Below, in pieces: positions 10,798-22,332 of a stretch of 64,000 bases of DNA. Numbering within the stretch: position 1 is the first letter of the stretch; each line of letters starts with the position of its first letter. This DNA comes from Pyxicephalus adspersus (taxonomy: Eukaryota; Chordata; Amphibia; Anura; Pyxicephalidae). Made by a program: the position numbers and the translations under genes. The stretch is from positions 72,355,006 through 72,419,005 of the forward strand of contig NC_092859.1 of the NCBI RefSeq assembly GCF_032062135.1, read 5' to 3'. The notes beneath the pieces were generated by a model. The model was not told the origin of the DNA, searched no databases, and saw only the letters and a list, made by a program, of their open reading frames with translations.

Positions 10798-12161
10798 GTT
10801 TTCTTAGCAAACTAAGCTATGAACAGTCTGATCTCAAGGAGGACCACCTGATGAGTGATCACATAAGCAAGGCCTCCAGGTCAGATCTAGTAGGCAATGT
10901 ATATAACAAGGCCCTTAAAGCGGGATTGTCAGAAAAAAATTAAAAACACCACTTACCTTTAATTCCTCAGAGCCCCTCATTTCTCCACTAGTGACCTTGA
11001 GTCAGTTTCAGGCACTTCCATCTTCTTTCTCATTGTGTGAAGGTGTGAGATCTGGCGACATTACCTGCAGTAAATGGGAAAAAGAGTACCCCTCTCACTG
11101 CGAAGCAGCAACCTGAAATCACAGCAGTCAAGACAGAGGAGCAGGGGCTTCACCTTTTTTTTTATAAAAAAATTTGGAGAAAAAAAATATATTTTTTATT
11201 TTCTACATATTACTATGCTTTAAATCAGAATTGACCAGGATCATATGTTGAAGCCCGGTGGAATAGTAGGATTGACAGTGTTATGGACTGTACCTAGAGA
11301 AAGTCAGACTGGTAAATAACAATCAGAGAGATGGGAAGCTGCTGGGCTACAAGAGGATCTCAAGGTTTAATGGGACCCACCAGGTGCACAGTTCTGGAGT
11401 ACTGTTTGGATGTTGACAACCTCTCTTCCCAGTGGGATACAATCAAAAAAGGCATCCACATCTCTTCATCCTGCAAATCCTACAGTAGCTACATCTGGTA
11501 AAAAGACTGGTTCTGTCTTTGAGATATGGCCATTGTCTCCATATTGCTGTGGCCTTTGCTCTGTGGTGTCAGCTCAGAAGGCACCACCTATGGTACAATA
11601 ATTCTGAAAGTTATTGTTTGCTTCACAGATATTATTAATGTTAGGTAGGAATCCAAGTTTTTTGCTAACTTTTAAAAACTAAGTTAGTTTTACAAATTAT
11701 ACACATTTGGTACAACCTCGAGACAGAATTTCAGAAGTAGAACCCCATACCATCTTTAATGAATGCTGAGGTCATGGGATCAGCTAAGAATTATGCACTG
11801 TATCAAAGTTTGCTTAAGCAGAGCATGAGGAAATCTGCCCAAAAGTTGAAAAGTATCTTCCAACACAATGATGATCAGATGCACAAAAAACACAGAGGGT
11901 TATGAGATAGCTTAGTCAAGGTCCTGATTTCAATGGCCCTTTAAAACTGAAATCCCACAAACGTTTTGAAACTGATTTCAATGGATTTCAATTTACATGG
12001 AGTGATGGTACAAAATGGTCATTGTCAGATACTAGGTGGAAGTTATTTATGCAAAATGCCTGTGTGACAATTCCTGTTAAATAGGACAATATCAGCTTGT
12101 TGGGTGTGAATGTATATAAAATTTATATAGCCACAAGTATAGTGAGAATTAACTCAAACTA
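10798..12161. other. Mixed DNA with a weak MITE-like block
   Basis: From about 10,918 to 11,160 a block starting ttaaagcgggattgtcag resembles the ends of the 2,212-2,636 element. Its right end is unclear. The rest shows no gene or defined repeat. Confidence 0.35.
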
Positions 12162-12663
12162 TGTTATGCTGTTTCAAAATGACTAACTAAGCTATTCTGT
12201 TTCAAAATTACTAACTCAGCTATTTGTGTTCTTTACTTTCTGTTACCGCAGGCGCCTTGGCTTTGCACCTGGTCAAGTGAAACCAGCAGATAAGGAGATC
12301 ATAGAAACTGTGCAAGTGGAACCAGCACATAAGGGGACCATAGAAACCGTAATCCCCCCCAAGAAAACTAACGAGAGCGAAATATGCAGCGGCAGCAAAA
12401 CAAGTAAAACAATAACTCGTCTTGTCTCCAGGCAAATTAAAGAAAAGACCACCCCAGAATTGGATGACCGGTGACGCAAGAAACTGAAAGATAAAATATA
12501 GACTCTTAGGTTAAAGTTTTCAGAGACTCTCACAGACAGAGGAAGGGACAGTCCCAACCCCTATAGCCATATCTGTTGTGAGTTTCCCACGTGTGAATAA
12601 AACCTTGACTCTTTTACTATACCTCAGAAGTTGTCCTGAATAATTGTCAACTTACCATTGACA
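12162..12663 (+). mobile_element. Candidate solo LTR
   Basis: The block begins TGTTATGCTG, has an AATAAA signal at about 12,596, and then a short U5-like stretch ending near ...CATTGACA. The composition is unlike the AT-rich flanks. Its 82-codon open frame is lysine-rich and unrecognised. I found no convincing target-site duplication and no second LTR nearby, so both boundaries and class are tentative. Confidence 0.35.
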
Positions 12664-13364
12664 TGGGCCAATAATAGACTTACTTCCTGTTTTCTGCATG
12701 CCCAGTCCTTGGATCATCTTGACTTTTTTTCTCACCAGCTGCCTGTCCTGACCCTGGTCTGCAGCTTACACTTCCAGCCTACTCAGCATCTAATTATTGT
12801 CTGTCTTCTTCCTACACTGAAGTCATCAGTCCACCTGGTCATGGTGGGGAAAGCAACATGGAATTCTTCCTACTGCAAAGTAGTCCTTTTGCCACCTGGC
12901 AGAGAGCATAGCTCTAACAACAGCTTCTATTTCTCTGATTACTATGGATGATGTTCAGGTTTGCAAATCTTTGGTGAAAAGCTATGCAGAGTATGACATG
13001 GGGGCAGACCAAAACTTTTTTTTTTTTTTGGGCATCCACACCTTTTTGCTGTATTACAATACAGGACTAATAAACTACATGTGTTTTAATATGCCAATCT
13101 ACGATCCCTAGAGCTTATCCTATGGAGTTTAGGCAGCAACAAAATGTTGATAGAGCAGCTGTCATCTAGGTGGATTTGTGATACTAGGTCAATACAGTGG
13201 TAATGGAGTGGGAAAGGGGGCAGCATTTTCAGCTTCTTGGAGCAGAAGTCTGATAGAAAGTTTTTTGTGTATTCTCTTGCTGCAGTCTCTATTTAATCAT
13301 CCATAATACAATAATTCTGAATTAATGTTTGCTTCATAAATATTTAAAGTTTTACCTCTTTAAT
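12664..13364. other. Unassigned DNA up to the duplication boundary
   Basis: No gene recognised. The block near 13,308-13,350 (caataattctgaattaatg...) weakly resembles 11,590-11,640. Confidence 0.35.
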
Positions 13365-15334
13365 GTAATATGAATCTCCCCGATTTTTATTCCATGTTTA
13401 AACCCCTGCTTGAACGTGGTTTAAATTTCTTCTGTTCTCTTTTACCATGAATGCCTTCTGGGTCTGCATTTTTCTTTAACATATTTTTACTTGGAATTAT
13501 ACAGTTTACTTGAATACTTTACTTTCTGTTTTTCTGCATCAGATTGCCTCACTTATTAAAAGAAAAGTTTTGGGGCCCTTCCATACGAAAACCCAGAACA
13601 GATAAAATAACAGTGAATAACAAGGCTGGAGAAAAAAGGGAAGATAAATCACTAAATAAAAGAGGGGGAAAACAATAAAAATAATATTCTCACCATATCA
13701 ACATCAGAATAGATAAATGCTAGCTCACTATAATAGGTAGTATAAACATCAGAATTAACAAACATTAATCATGGTCAAGGGTAAAGATAACGTGTAATAG
13801 GTGAATTAGTCTTCAACTATAAATTAAATAAATACATTAATTATATACAATGAAGACAATTTAAACAGTTCAATGATTGTTGCCTTTTCTCGATTTTTAA
13901 AGATACTAAGAAAAATTGATACCAGTTTTGAAGGATATGTGTAATGTTTTGGTTTTGTTTCCACAATTTCTCTGTAAAAAACATCTTTAAAAATGAAGTC
14001 ACATGTCACAGGCGTGGGCATTGTAGCAAACAGGAACCAATGATGTCAAATGCAGGGGGTATTTGGCAATATAAAGCTAAATCTTCTATGGAAAAGAGAT
14101 GGGCAAGCCCGGATAATGCTTTTGCTCATGTTGTGGCAGAATTGGCATGTGTTGTGGCAGAATTGATGCATTTTTGGGGGATCCAGGCCCCAAGGAATGG
14201 GTGGGCCTGGGTCCTGAAAGGAAGGGGTGGGCCAGGCACCCCATACTTCTTCAAGGCCCGAATTTTTCAATAACCCTGGAGCACCTGGTCAAAAATAATA
14301 AAACGAAGCAGGCCTTTGAAACAGGGGAAGTTGGAGCCTGAGGCTAGGTGGCTCAGGAGGGGAGGCCTTGAATTTGGCATGATAGGTTTCTGTTGACTGC
14401 AGCATATATGGATAATTCCAGTCCAACATTATCACTCTCCTTGCTGCCAGGTGACATATATTGTTTAAATCTTGTGATTTTTTTATACTTCTAATACATT
14501 TTGTGGCTGCTCATATTACTAATGAATAAATTGCAAGATGTCAACAATGTTACATCGAAATTAAAATGGATAGTGACAAACGGATTCATAAATATTTGGA
14601 GGCCCTTCCTTTCCATCTTTCTCTTGCCTTCTCTTCTTGTTTCTCTCATCTTTCCATATCCCAACTTCTTATTTATTTCCATCTAAGTGAGCTTACCTTT
14701 TTTGTATTCTTATATATAATATTCAACACCTTATATTACAAAGGTAAACTGATGTTCTGACTTTTCAGCTGGATAATCATAATTAATGAACATATCATCG
14801 TGGGTTATTCTGTTGGATACTCTTTGTGGGGTAGGGAAGAATTAGCTATATTTTGTATACTATTTGTTATTAATTTTGGATTTGTGTGGTGATGATTACT
14901 TTCCTTGTTAATAATTTTCCTTTTATAAATATTCACTCGTCCCTTCTGCAATAAAGGACCTTTATAAGTAGCAATTTTTTAATGGTAGGATTAGGTTCCA
15001 CTTTCTTATACAGAAAAGGCAAGAAAAAATATATTCACATTTAAAAAAAAAAGTGTATTGTCTTCTAAAGTTTATTCTAGGACAGTCTATCTGACACAGC
15101 TTCCTCAATCATTATTTAAATATAATTAAAAAGAACCGCTTTGAAGTAATAAAGTACTGTATTCTATGTGATGCACCTTGTACTTGTTGTGTGGAGGGAA
15201 CATCAAATACCCTTAAGGCGCACTCGAACATCGTAGCCAAGTGATTTAACAATAACAATGCTGGATAACAATGTAAAACTTAAAAAGCAGGACAATACAC
15301 AAAGAACACTAACCCATAATACTCTAACCTAATC

Positions 15335-15570
15335 CCTAGTACACACGTGCAATATTTTGTCGTTGAAAAGGACAAACGACTGCAGGAAGCATGAACGAGT
15401 ACTGTACATACAGCATTGTTCTGCTCTATGGAGAGGGGAGGGAGGAGAATGACCGAGTGGCACCCTGCTGCGCCCTCCCCCCTTCACTTGCATTACGATT
15501 GATTGTTGTCCGTGGACCTGCCAGGAAGGTCATTCAGACGACAAACACTATACACACACTCTCTCGAGAA
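15335..15570. mobile_element. MITE of the 10,473 family (copy A member)
   Basis: The block starts cctagtacacacgtgcaat and contains 'ttctgctctatggagag', 'gtggcaccctgctgcgc' and 'ttgtccgtgg', all also in 10,473-10,797. Its counterpart in copy B is at 28,231-28,460, so this insertion predates the duplication. Confidence 0.65.
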
Positions 15571-15939
15571 ACAGCACAATTTTTTTGAATTAGGGTAAGA
15601 GGTAGAGGGGCCCAAACAATAGATGTTTACCTTTTTACTTCTATTATCGTTAATAGCTACATAGGCTACGCACACACATGCAATGGTTCAACAATCAACT
15701 CAAGGCTGATATCAGACAAGAACCATTGCACAGTTGCTCACTTTTTGGCTTGTGAAAAAAGTATCTCTTTGATCAAGTGGAGTTGGAAAAAACAGGAGTT
15801 TGAAAACAAAAGGAGTTCAATCCCTATAGTAACCACAAACTTTAAGTAACCTTTTAATAACTCCTTGGAAACAAAAATTGTAACTGGGAAAATGAGTGGT
15901 AGCAAGGTGTGAGGTTTGGTTCAGTGAACAGTCTGACAT

Positions 15940-16871
15940 ATGTATGCACAAATGGAGCAACAGCTCCTAGGTGAATACCGCTGTGACAGATGTGAGCAAG
16001 TCCCGCTTCTGGTATCTCGCATTGGAGAGCTGGAGAAGTGCATTACAACACTGAAATCACTGGATCACCTTGAGAGGGGTCTTCTGCTCACTGAGCAGGC
16101 AGGTAAAGGCTTAGATGTAGAGGGTGAAGAGGTTAGTCAGGATGAACATGTAGGGAGCTGGGTTAATGTAACTAGAGCGAGTGGTAGGGGCCCCCAGAAA
16201 AGGAAGGCCAGCCTTGTGTTTGAGCACCCAAACATGTTTGCAAAGGTATGTGAAGATGTGCAGGTGGCAGACTCAGTGGTGGCAACTCTAGATGTTACTA
16301 CTACCCCTAACAGCCGGGAGAGCAGCACATCTAATAGTGGTGTGGAGGGAAATGCAGGAAGGAAAAGACAATTGGTTGTCATAGGGGATTGTATATTCAG
16401 GAGGACGGATCAAATAGTTTGTCCCCCGGATCCTTTCAACCAAATGGTTTACTGTCTTCCTGGTGTCAGGGTTCAGCATGGGGTGGACCGAGTGGACAAA
16501 CTACTGGCAGGGGCTGGACAGGACCCAGCTGTCTTGGTCCATGTTGGAACCAATGACAATATAGATGGAAGATGGAGAATTCTTAAAAATCAGTTTAGGA
16601 AACTAGGTTTCAAGCTGAAGAAAAGGACCTCCAAGGCTAAATTCTGTGGAATATTGCCTGTGCCATGCGCAACACAGGAAAGGCAGAAGGAGCTTAGGCA
16701 GCTAAACGCATGGCTTAAGTCCTGGTGTAGAAGGGAAGGGTTTCTGGGATAATAGAGCACTGGGGGAGTTTTCATTGGGGTACAACCTGTATGCCAGAGA
16801 TGGTTTGCACACAAATTCAAGGGGGTCTGCTGTGTTAGGGGAAAGATTTAGGGGAATAGTGGAGGGAAACT
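15940..16871 (+). pseudogene. CR1 ORF1, SGNH/GDSL esterase-like domain
   Basis: In CR1 elements ORF1 encodes an RNA-associated protein with an esterase-type domain. The first 270 codons are open. An N-terminal YRCDRC zinc-type motif (residues 13-18) is followed by a probable coiled coil (about 22-50). The SGNH blocks follow: VVIGDC at 146-151, where the family has Gly-Asp-Ser, and HVGTNDN at 201-207. The block V motif DGLHTN lies at about 16,797-16,814, after a one-base frameshift near 16,750. The nucleophile serine is replaced by cysteine 151 (codon 16,390-16,392). The product is therefore frameshifted and lacks its usual nucleophile. The reading downstream of the shift ends near 16,871. Confidence 0.75.
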
Positions 16872-17084
16872 AGGACAGAGGGGGGTGGGACAGTTAAATA
16901 GGGTGGCAGAAAGGTTAGTCAGGGGTCAGACACTAGTGGAGGGTGGATTGGGGATAGTTGGGGGGAGGGTAATGAATAATTGTAAGGAGCTTCCCATGTT
17001 ACAAACAATCATTGGATTGTGCAGTACTAAGTGTACTAAAAAACAAAAGGATTTGGCAAACAGCAATGGTAAAAGCAGCAATGG

Positions 17085-20000
17085 TTTAAAGAGCCTGTTC
17101 ACCAATGCTAGAAGTCTAGCAAAAAAGATAGGGGAGTTGGAAGCATTATTGAGTGAGGAGTATTTTGACTGTCAATATTCCTGGATATACGCTCTTTTTT
17201 AAAGACAGAGTGAAACGAAACGGTGGTGGTGTCTGCCTGTCTGTATGTGAGAAGTGATCTAAAAGTGAATGTGAAAGAAGACATTGTGGATGGAAAAAGC
17301 TATGAGGTTGAGGCATTATGGGTGGAGTTGAATAACACACAAATAATTATTGAAGTCTGCTATAGCTAAATAGAAAATCAACTACTAGCACAGATAGAAA
17401 AACCAGAGATGTTTTTTTTATCATGGGAGATTTCAATTGCCCTGACATTGACTGGAATAATGGCACTACAGGAACAGCAAAAGGGAGGAAATTTGTGAAT
17501 TTATTACAAGATTATTTTATAGTACAGTTTATAGAAGCCCCAACTAGAAATGATACTCTGCTGGACCTAGTTCATTCTAACAATGCAGGGCTTATAACAA
17601 ATGTGCAAATAAGAGAATCTGGGTAGCAGTGACCATAATATGATTTCATTTAATGTAAGCTGTAAACAGGAAACAAAAATAGGAAAGATAAAAACATTTA
17701 ATTTTAAGAGAGCAAATTTTGCATTATTAAGGGTGGCTTTCTGTGGACTGGGAGACAATATTGTCCTCAAAGAACACAGAAATGAAATGGGAATGTTTCA
17801 AGTTTGTTCTACAAAACCAAACTGAAAAATATATTCCAATGGGTAAAAAGTTTAAGAGGCTAAAATAAAACCTATGTGGCTCACAGCTGATGTTAAAAAA
17901 GCCATAAGGAACAAGAAAAGGACATTCCAAAAATATAAAAATGAAGGATCACCTTCTTCATTTGAAACCTATAAAGAATATAACATGTAAAGAGGAGATA
18001 AAATATGCAAAACTTAGACAAAGACAGATTGCAAAGGTAAGTAAGGCAAACCCCCCAAAAATTTTCAAATATATTAATTGCAAAAAGATCAGATCTGAGC
18101 ATGTAGGCCCCTTAAAGGATGCCGCTGGGTTGGTAACTGGGGATAAAGACAAGGCAGATTTACTAAACACTTTTTTTAGCTCTTTGTACGCAAAGGAAAA
18201 TGGCAGAGCTCAAGTCCAAACTCATAATAGCAATGTCACTGCCTTAAATGAGTCACAATGGCTCAGAATTGATATGATAAACAGCTGGGAAAAATTAAGG
18301 TTGACAAAGCACCAGGACCTGATGGCTTACATTCACGTTTCCTCAAAGAGCTGAGCTTGGTTATTTCAAAGCCATTATTTTTAATTTTTAGAGACTCTTT
18401 AGTCACTGGCAAAGTACCGATGGATTTACGTAAGGCCAATGTGGTTCCTATCTTCAAAAAGGGAGCAAAGTCATTACCAGGTAACTACAGACCCATTAGT
18501 TTAACCTCCATAGTTGGAAAGGTCTTAGAGAGTTTGATAAAGAACTACATAGAGGAGTTTCTGTTAGAAAATTAGATTAAAAGTGATAGTCAGCATGGCT
18601 TTAAGAAAGACAGAAGTTGTCAAACAAATTTACACTCTTTTTATGAGGAAGTAAAGGAAGTAAACAGGTAGACAGTGGAATAGCAGTTGATATAGTGTGC
18701 TTGGACTTTGCTAAAGCATTTCACACTGTACCCCACAGAAGGTTAATATGTAACTTAGAGTCAAAAGGTTTAGTCCATCTGTAAATGGATAGAGAACTGG
18801 CTTAAAGACCGCATTCAGGAAGTTGTAATTAATGATTCATACTCTGAATGGTCTAAGGTTATTAGTGGTGTACCCCAGGGTTCAGTGTTGGGACCTTTAC
18901 TGTTTAACATCTTTATAAATAATATAGAGTTTGGGATTAAAAGTACCATTTCTGTGTTTGCAGATGACACCAAACTTTGTAATGGAATTAGGTCCATACA
19001 GGATGTCTAAATTTTCTACAAGCAGACCAGGATGTACTGTTTGATTGGGCAGCCAAGTGGCAAATGACATTTAATATAGATAAATGTAAAATTATGCATT
19101 TGGGAGATAACAACATGCATGCTTCTTACTGTCTAGGGGGAATACATTTGGGGGAGTCAGAAATGGAAAAAGATCTGGGGGTTCTGGTAGATCTTAATAA
19201 CAGCATGCAATGCCAAGCTGCAATATCTAAAGCTAGTAAAGTACTTTCTTGTATTAAAAGAGGAATAGACTGCAGAGATAGAGACATTTGCCCTGTACAA
19301 AGCATTGGTCAGACCACATCTGGAATATGCAGTTCAGTTTTGGACACCAGTTCACAAAAAGGACATCGTTGAATTTGAGAGAGTGCAGAGAAGGGCAACT
19401 ACATTAATTGTGAGATACTCCGTAGCAACGGGGGGTGTTTCAAGCAGGAAACAGGGCCAGCAGGATTTAGGTGCATCAAGGATTCATTTCACCTAACACT
19501 ATTTCCACACAACACAGGCAAAATAAAACAAACAGCAAAAATAAAGCCTAGACACTTGGCCACTAACTCACTGTTAGTTCTCTTAACTAGCAATCCAGCT
19601 CAACCTAGTGCTGTGCAGGACTCTAAGGCCCTAACCATACATCGTTTGCAACAAAGTCTGTGTCTTTACTCACAGTTCCCATTTCACCTTGGCCCTCCTC
19701 CCAGCTCAGCAGCCATAACAGAGACACAGGAAAAAGCAGGCTGAGAGTTTATATCCCCAGCCTAATTTCCAGGATGCATTTCAAGTGACCCAGGCCTCTT
19801 TAACTCTCCCACCTGACCAAAAAGCTCATGGTCATTAGGCCTGGTACTTCAACCCCACCTTCAGGTTAAACTGACTAAACAGAAAAATACTCTGTGTATA
19901 ACCTGTATCTGGGGCAAATATACCTGTCATCCTGGACGAAACCCTGTGATTTAGTTAGCCAGCTGTTACATAATAAAAGGAATGGCGGAGCTCAGCTATG

Positions 20001-20330
20001 AGGAGTGATTAGCTGAACTGGATGAAGCTGAATCTATTCTCCCTTGAGAAGAAACGTTTAAGGGGGGATATGATCACCCTGTATAAATATATAAATGGTC
20101 CATATAGAGAACTCTCTTCCCCATTATTCACTTTGAGATCATTACAAAGAACAAGAGGGCACTCTTTGCGTCTGGAGGAAAAAAAGTTTTAGCTCCAGAT
20201 AAGGAAGGGATTCTTCACTGTAAGGTCTGTGAAAATGTGGAATCAGCTCCCTCAGGAAGTAGTTTCACCAGCTACTTTAGATTGCTTTAAGAAAAAGCTG
20301 GATGTTTTTCTAGAAGCACAGAATATAACT
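17085..20330 (+). pseudogene. CR1 ORF2 (endonuclease and reverse transcriptase), decayed
   Basis: ORF2 normally nicks target DNA and reverse-transcribes the element RNA. Visible pieces in order: LFTNARSLAKKIGELEALL (about 17,095, start of the AP-endonuclease), MGDFNCPDIDW (17,423), FKKGAKSLPGNYRPISL (about 18,456) opening the RT, the block near 18,700 (LDFAKAF-like), the [17 protein letters not shown] block near 18,870, FADDTKL (18,958), then the thumb and DLGVLVD (about 19,175). At least five frame changes and several stops break it. A solo LTR interrupts it after 19,408, and the 3' coding end resumes at 19,975 up to about 20,330. Confidence 0.8.
19409..19970 (-). mobile_element. Solo LTR inserted in the CR1
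   Basis: This 562-bp block is bounded by TGTGAGATAC at the left and GCTGTTACA at the right, i.e. TG...CA on either strand, with direct repeats TAAT at 19,405-19,408 and 19,971-19,974. Removing it restores the CR1 thumb region. On the minus strand it starts TGTAACA, has a TATA-like 'gatataaac' near 19,750, and T-rich polyadenylation-region sequence near its 3' end. No internal retroelement sequence remains, so it is a recombined solo LTR. Whether it derives from a retrovirus or Ty3/gypsy is unknown. Confidence 0.75.
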
Positions 20331-21235
20331 GGGTATTAAGGATTTAAAGTAAAAATAACAGTGACCGTTGATCCAGGGAACATCCGATTGCCTCATGGAA
20401 TCATGAAGGAATGTTTTTCCCCTGTTGAAGCAAATTGTACCAGGGTTTTTTGCCTTCCTCTGGACCAACTATGTCTTATAGGATTTTTATTTCTGGGATA
20501 TGTTTATTTCTCTAGTGGTTGAACTTGATGGACTTATGTCTTTTTTCAACCTAACCTACTATGTAACTATGTATGTACGTAGCCTAAGTAGCTATTAAAG
20601 ATAATAGTAGTATAGAAGAGTGTGTGAACTAGCATGGGGAGGGTAGTGGATATAAAAAAATAAAACATTTATTCTTTTAATTTATGTATTTCATGTATAT
20701 TATGGTGGAGAAGAGTTCAACAAAAATGTTGATTTCCTTTAAACATTTTGTGGTTTATTGGTTGTAAATGTACCTAACACCCAAGCAGACTTAAGTCCAT
20801 GGCTGTCTGGGGTTTAGACTTTTAGTAATGAACCCGGAATGTTTCTGGTCATGAATTGAAAACATTTGATAACAAATAGCAAATGATTTTAAGAAATCCA
20901 ATTCAAGTTTGCTGGAGGCTTTAATAAATCAGGCTCATTGTGTCCCATTATGTCAAGTAAAAGGGCAATACTTATTAAATACGATGAGTAATTGATTATG
21001 GCAAAGGAAAAAAAAAGTCTATGATTAGTAGTAGGATGGGAAGTAGATGGAGAAAGAAACGTTGTTGAATTTGACACCATAACATCCACAAATTGCTGGC
21101 AGCAGTTTAGAAGAAAAACATTACATTGTATTACAGTTAAACCGCAAGGGACCTTCCTCCCAATATTAATAGCAGAGTATTCTAGCAAGACAGTGAAGAA
21201 GGGGACAGTAACTGTGTGCTCCTTCAGCCCATACA

Positions 21236-21239
21236 CCCC

Positions 21240-21270
<31 letters not shown>

Positions 21271-21271
21271 A
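21236..21271. repeat. Poly-C / (CA)n tract
   Basis: About 21 C residues run into (AC)n. The copy B counterpart at 29,160-29,170 has only a short interrupted C run, so the tract expanded after duplication or contracted in B. Confidence 0.95.
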
Positions 21272-22054
21272 ACTTGGCTCCCTATTCTTTAGGGAATATG
21301 TTTCTACACACTCTCCTGACTCCCCCTATCAATTTTAGTGATATTACAATATTTTAGAGATTTGCAATCAATTTAAAATTCTGTCAGAAGCTTTATTGGA
21401 TTTACACTATTGTACTTGAATTTTGATTTAGGGAAATAAGAGACATGTTCCCCAGGTTCCCCCTGACATCCTGGCAATTTGGTGACAACACTACATTCAG
21501 GGGCTTTGTAATTGTTTTTTTGGAAAACTCTTTTGATTTCAGTTTTACAATATATAACATTACAGCAACTAAACACCAAACAACAAAGAACTAAACCAAC
21601 CCCGTTTAACGTAAATACAATAAACAACTAAAAATAAATAACCAAACAAGAAATAGTATATTTATAAATATATAAAAGGAAACGGTATGTTTTATCAAGA
21701 TGGTATGGAAGTAGTCTTAGATTTAGACTCCATGTTCATCTGATAAAGCACCTGTAGGGCATTTTCTGTACGTTCCAGCCACTAATCTATCTGGAAAATA
21801 CAAGGATCAAGCATCAGTCCACATACTTTCTCTTAAAAATGAATCGTGCTTTTCATCCCTTTTCTGGAAGTATAGATCCAGTATGGTGGGAACCCAGTGA
21901 TGAGTTTTTTTTTGGTTTTGATGCAAACCGTCATGTCAATACAGTGGCTTAAAGGCAGTCATGCAGCTCAAACTGCCTAGCAATGAAGACCCAGAGTTTT
22001 GCTGAATCCTGGTTCATCCACAAAAAATTGCAGTGATTCACACAAGAATTATAA

Positions 22055-22141
22055 GCCTACAATGTAAAATAAATTTCCATGAAAAACAATGTACCGCTTT
22101 TTGCGTAAAAATACAGACAGTATTAGAACACCAGGGGGGTT
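22055..22141 (-). mobile_element. End of a TTAA-type MITE (copy A member)
   Basis: Read on the minus strand it begins TTAACCCCCCTGGTGTTC and continues through 'aaaaagcggtacattg' and 'gaaatttattttacattgta'. Its counterpart in B is at 36,055-36,152. The TTAA terminus suggests a piggyBac-type non-autonomous element. Related 'agcggtacattgtctttcatg' sequence occurs at 39,093-39,359. Confidence 0.6.
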
Positions 22142-22332
22142 AAGAAATGTCAACATAAAATGATTCTGATCGGGATTTTTCCTTTTCCAGCTAAAAAGGT
22201 CATAAAAACCTATTCATTTTTAATTATTTAGGTGTACCTGATGTATATTTTCTACGTAGTCTTCAATTGAAAACATCTAAAACCGCCTCAGAGTCCTAAA
22301 TTACTTTAATCTACCTGACATACCTAATAATT

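Larger units (their letters stand above)
15702..20584 (+). mobile_element. CR1-type non-LTR retrotransposon, near full length
   Basis: It carries an ORF1 with an SGNH-esterase-like domain, an AP-endonuclease and a reverse transcriptase. The 3' end (ttcaacctaacctactatgt, then aactatg repeats) is the kind seen in CR1 elements of frogs. Copy B lacks it: there 'atcgactc' joins 'taagtagct' directly at 28,601/28,602, which brackets the inserted segment. It landed in a small inverted-repeat element whose arms remain at 15,641-15,680 and 20,573-20,612. A solo LTR splits it at 19,409-19,970. Multiple stops and frameshifts make it inactive. Confidence 0.85.

Noticed and set aside
10457..10810. 117-codon minus-strand frame
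   Set aside because: Lies within a non-coding MITE and follows its inverted repeats.
12226..12474. 82-codon lysine/threonine-rich plus-strand frame
   Set aside because: Sits inside a likely LTR, and no family resemblance or splice context supports it.
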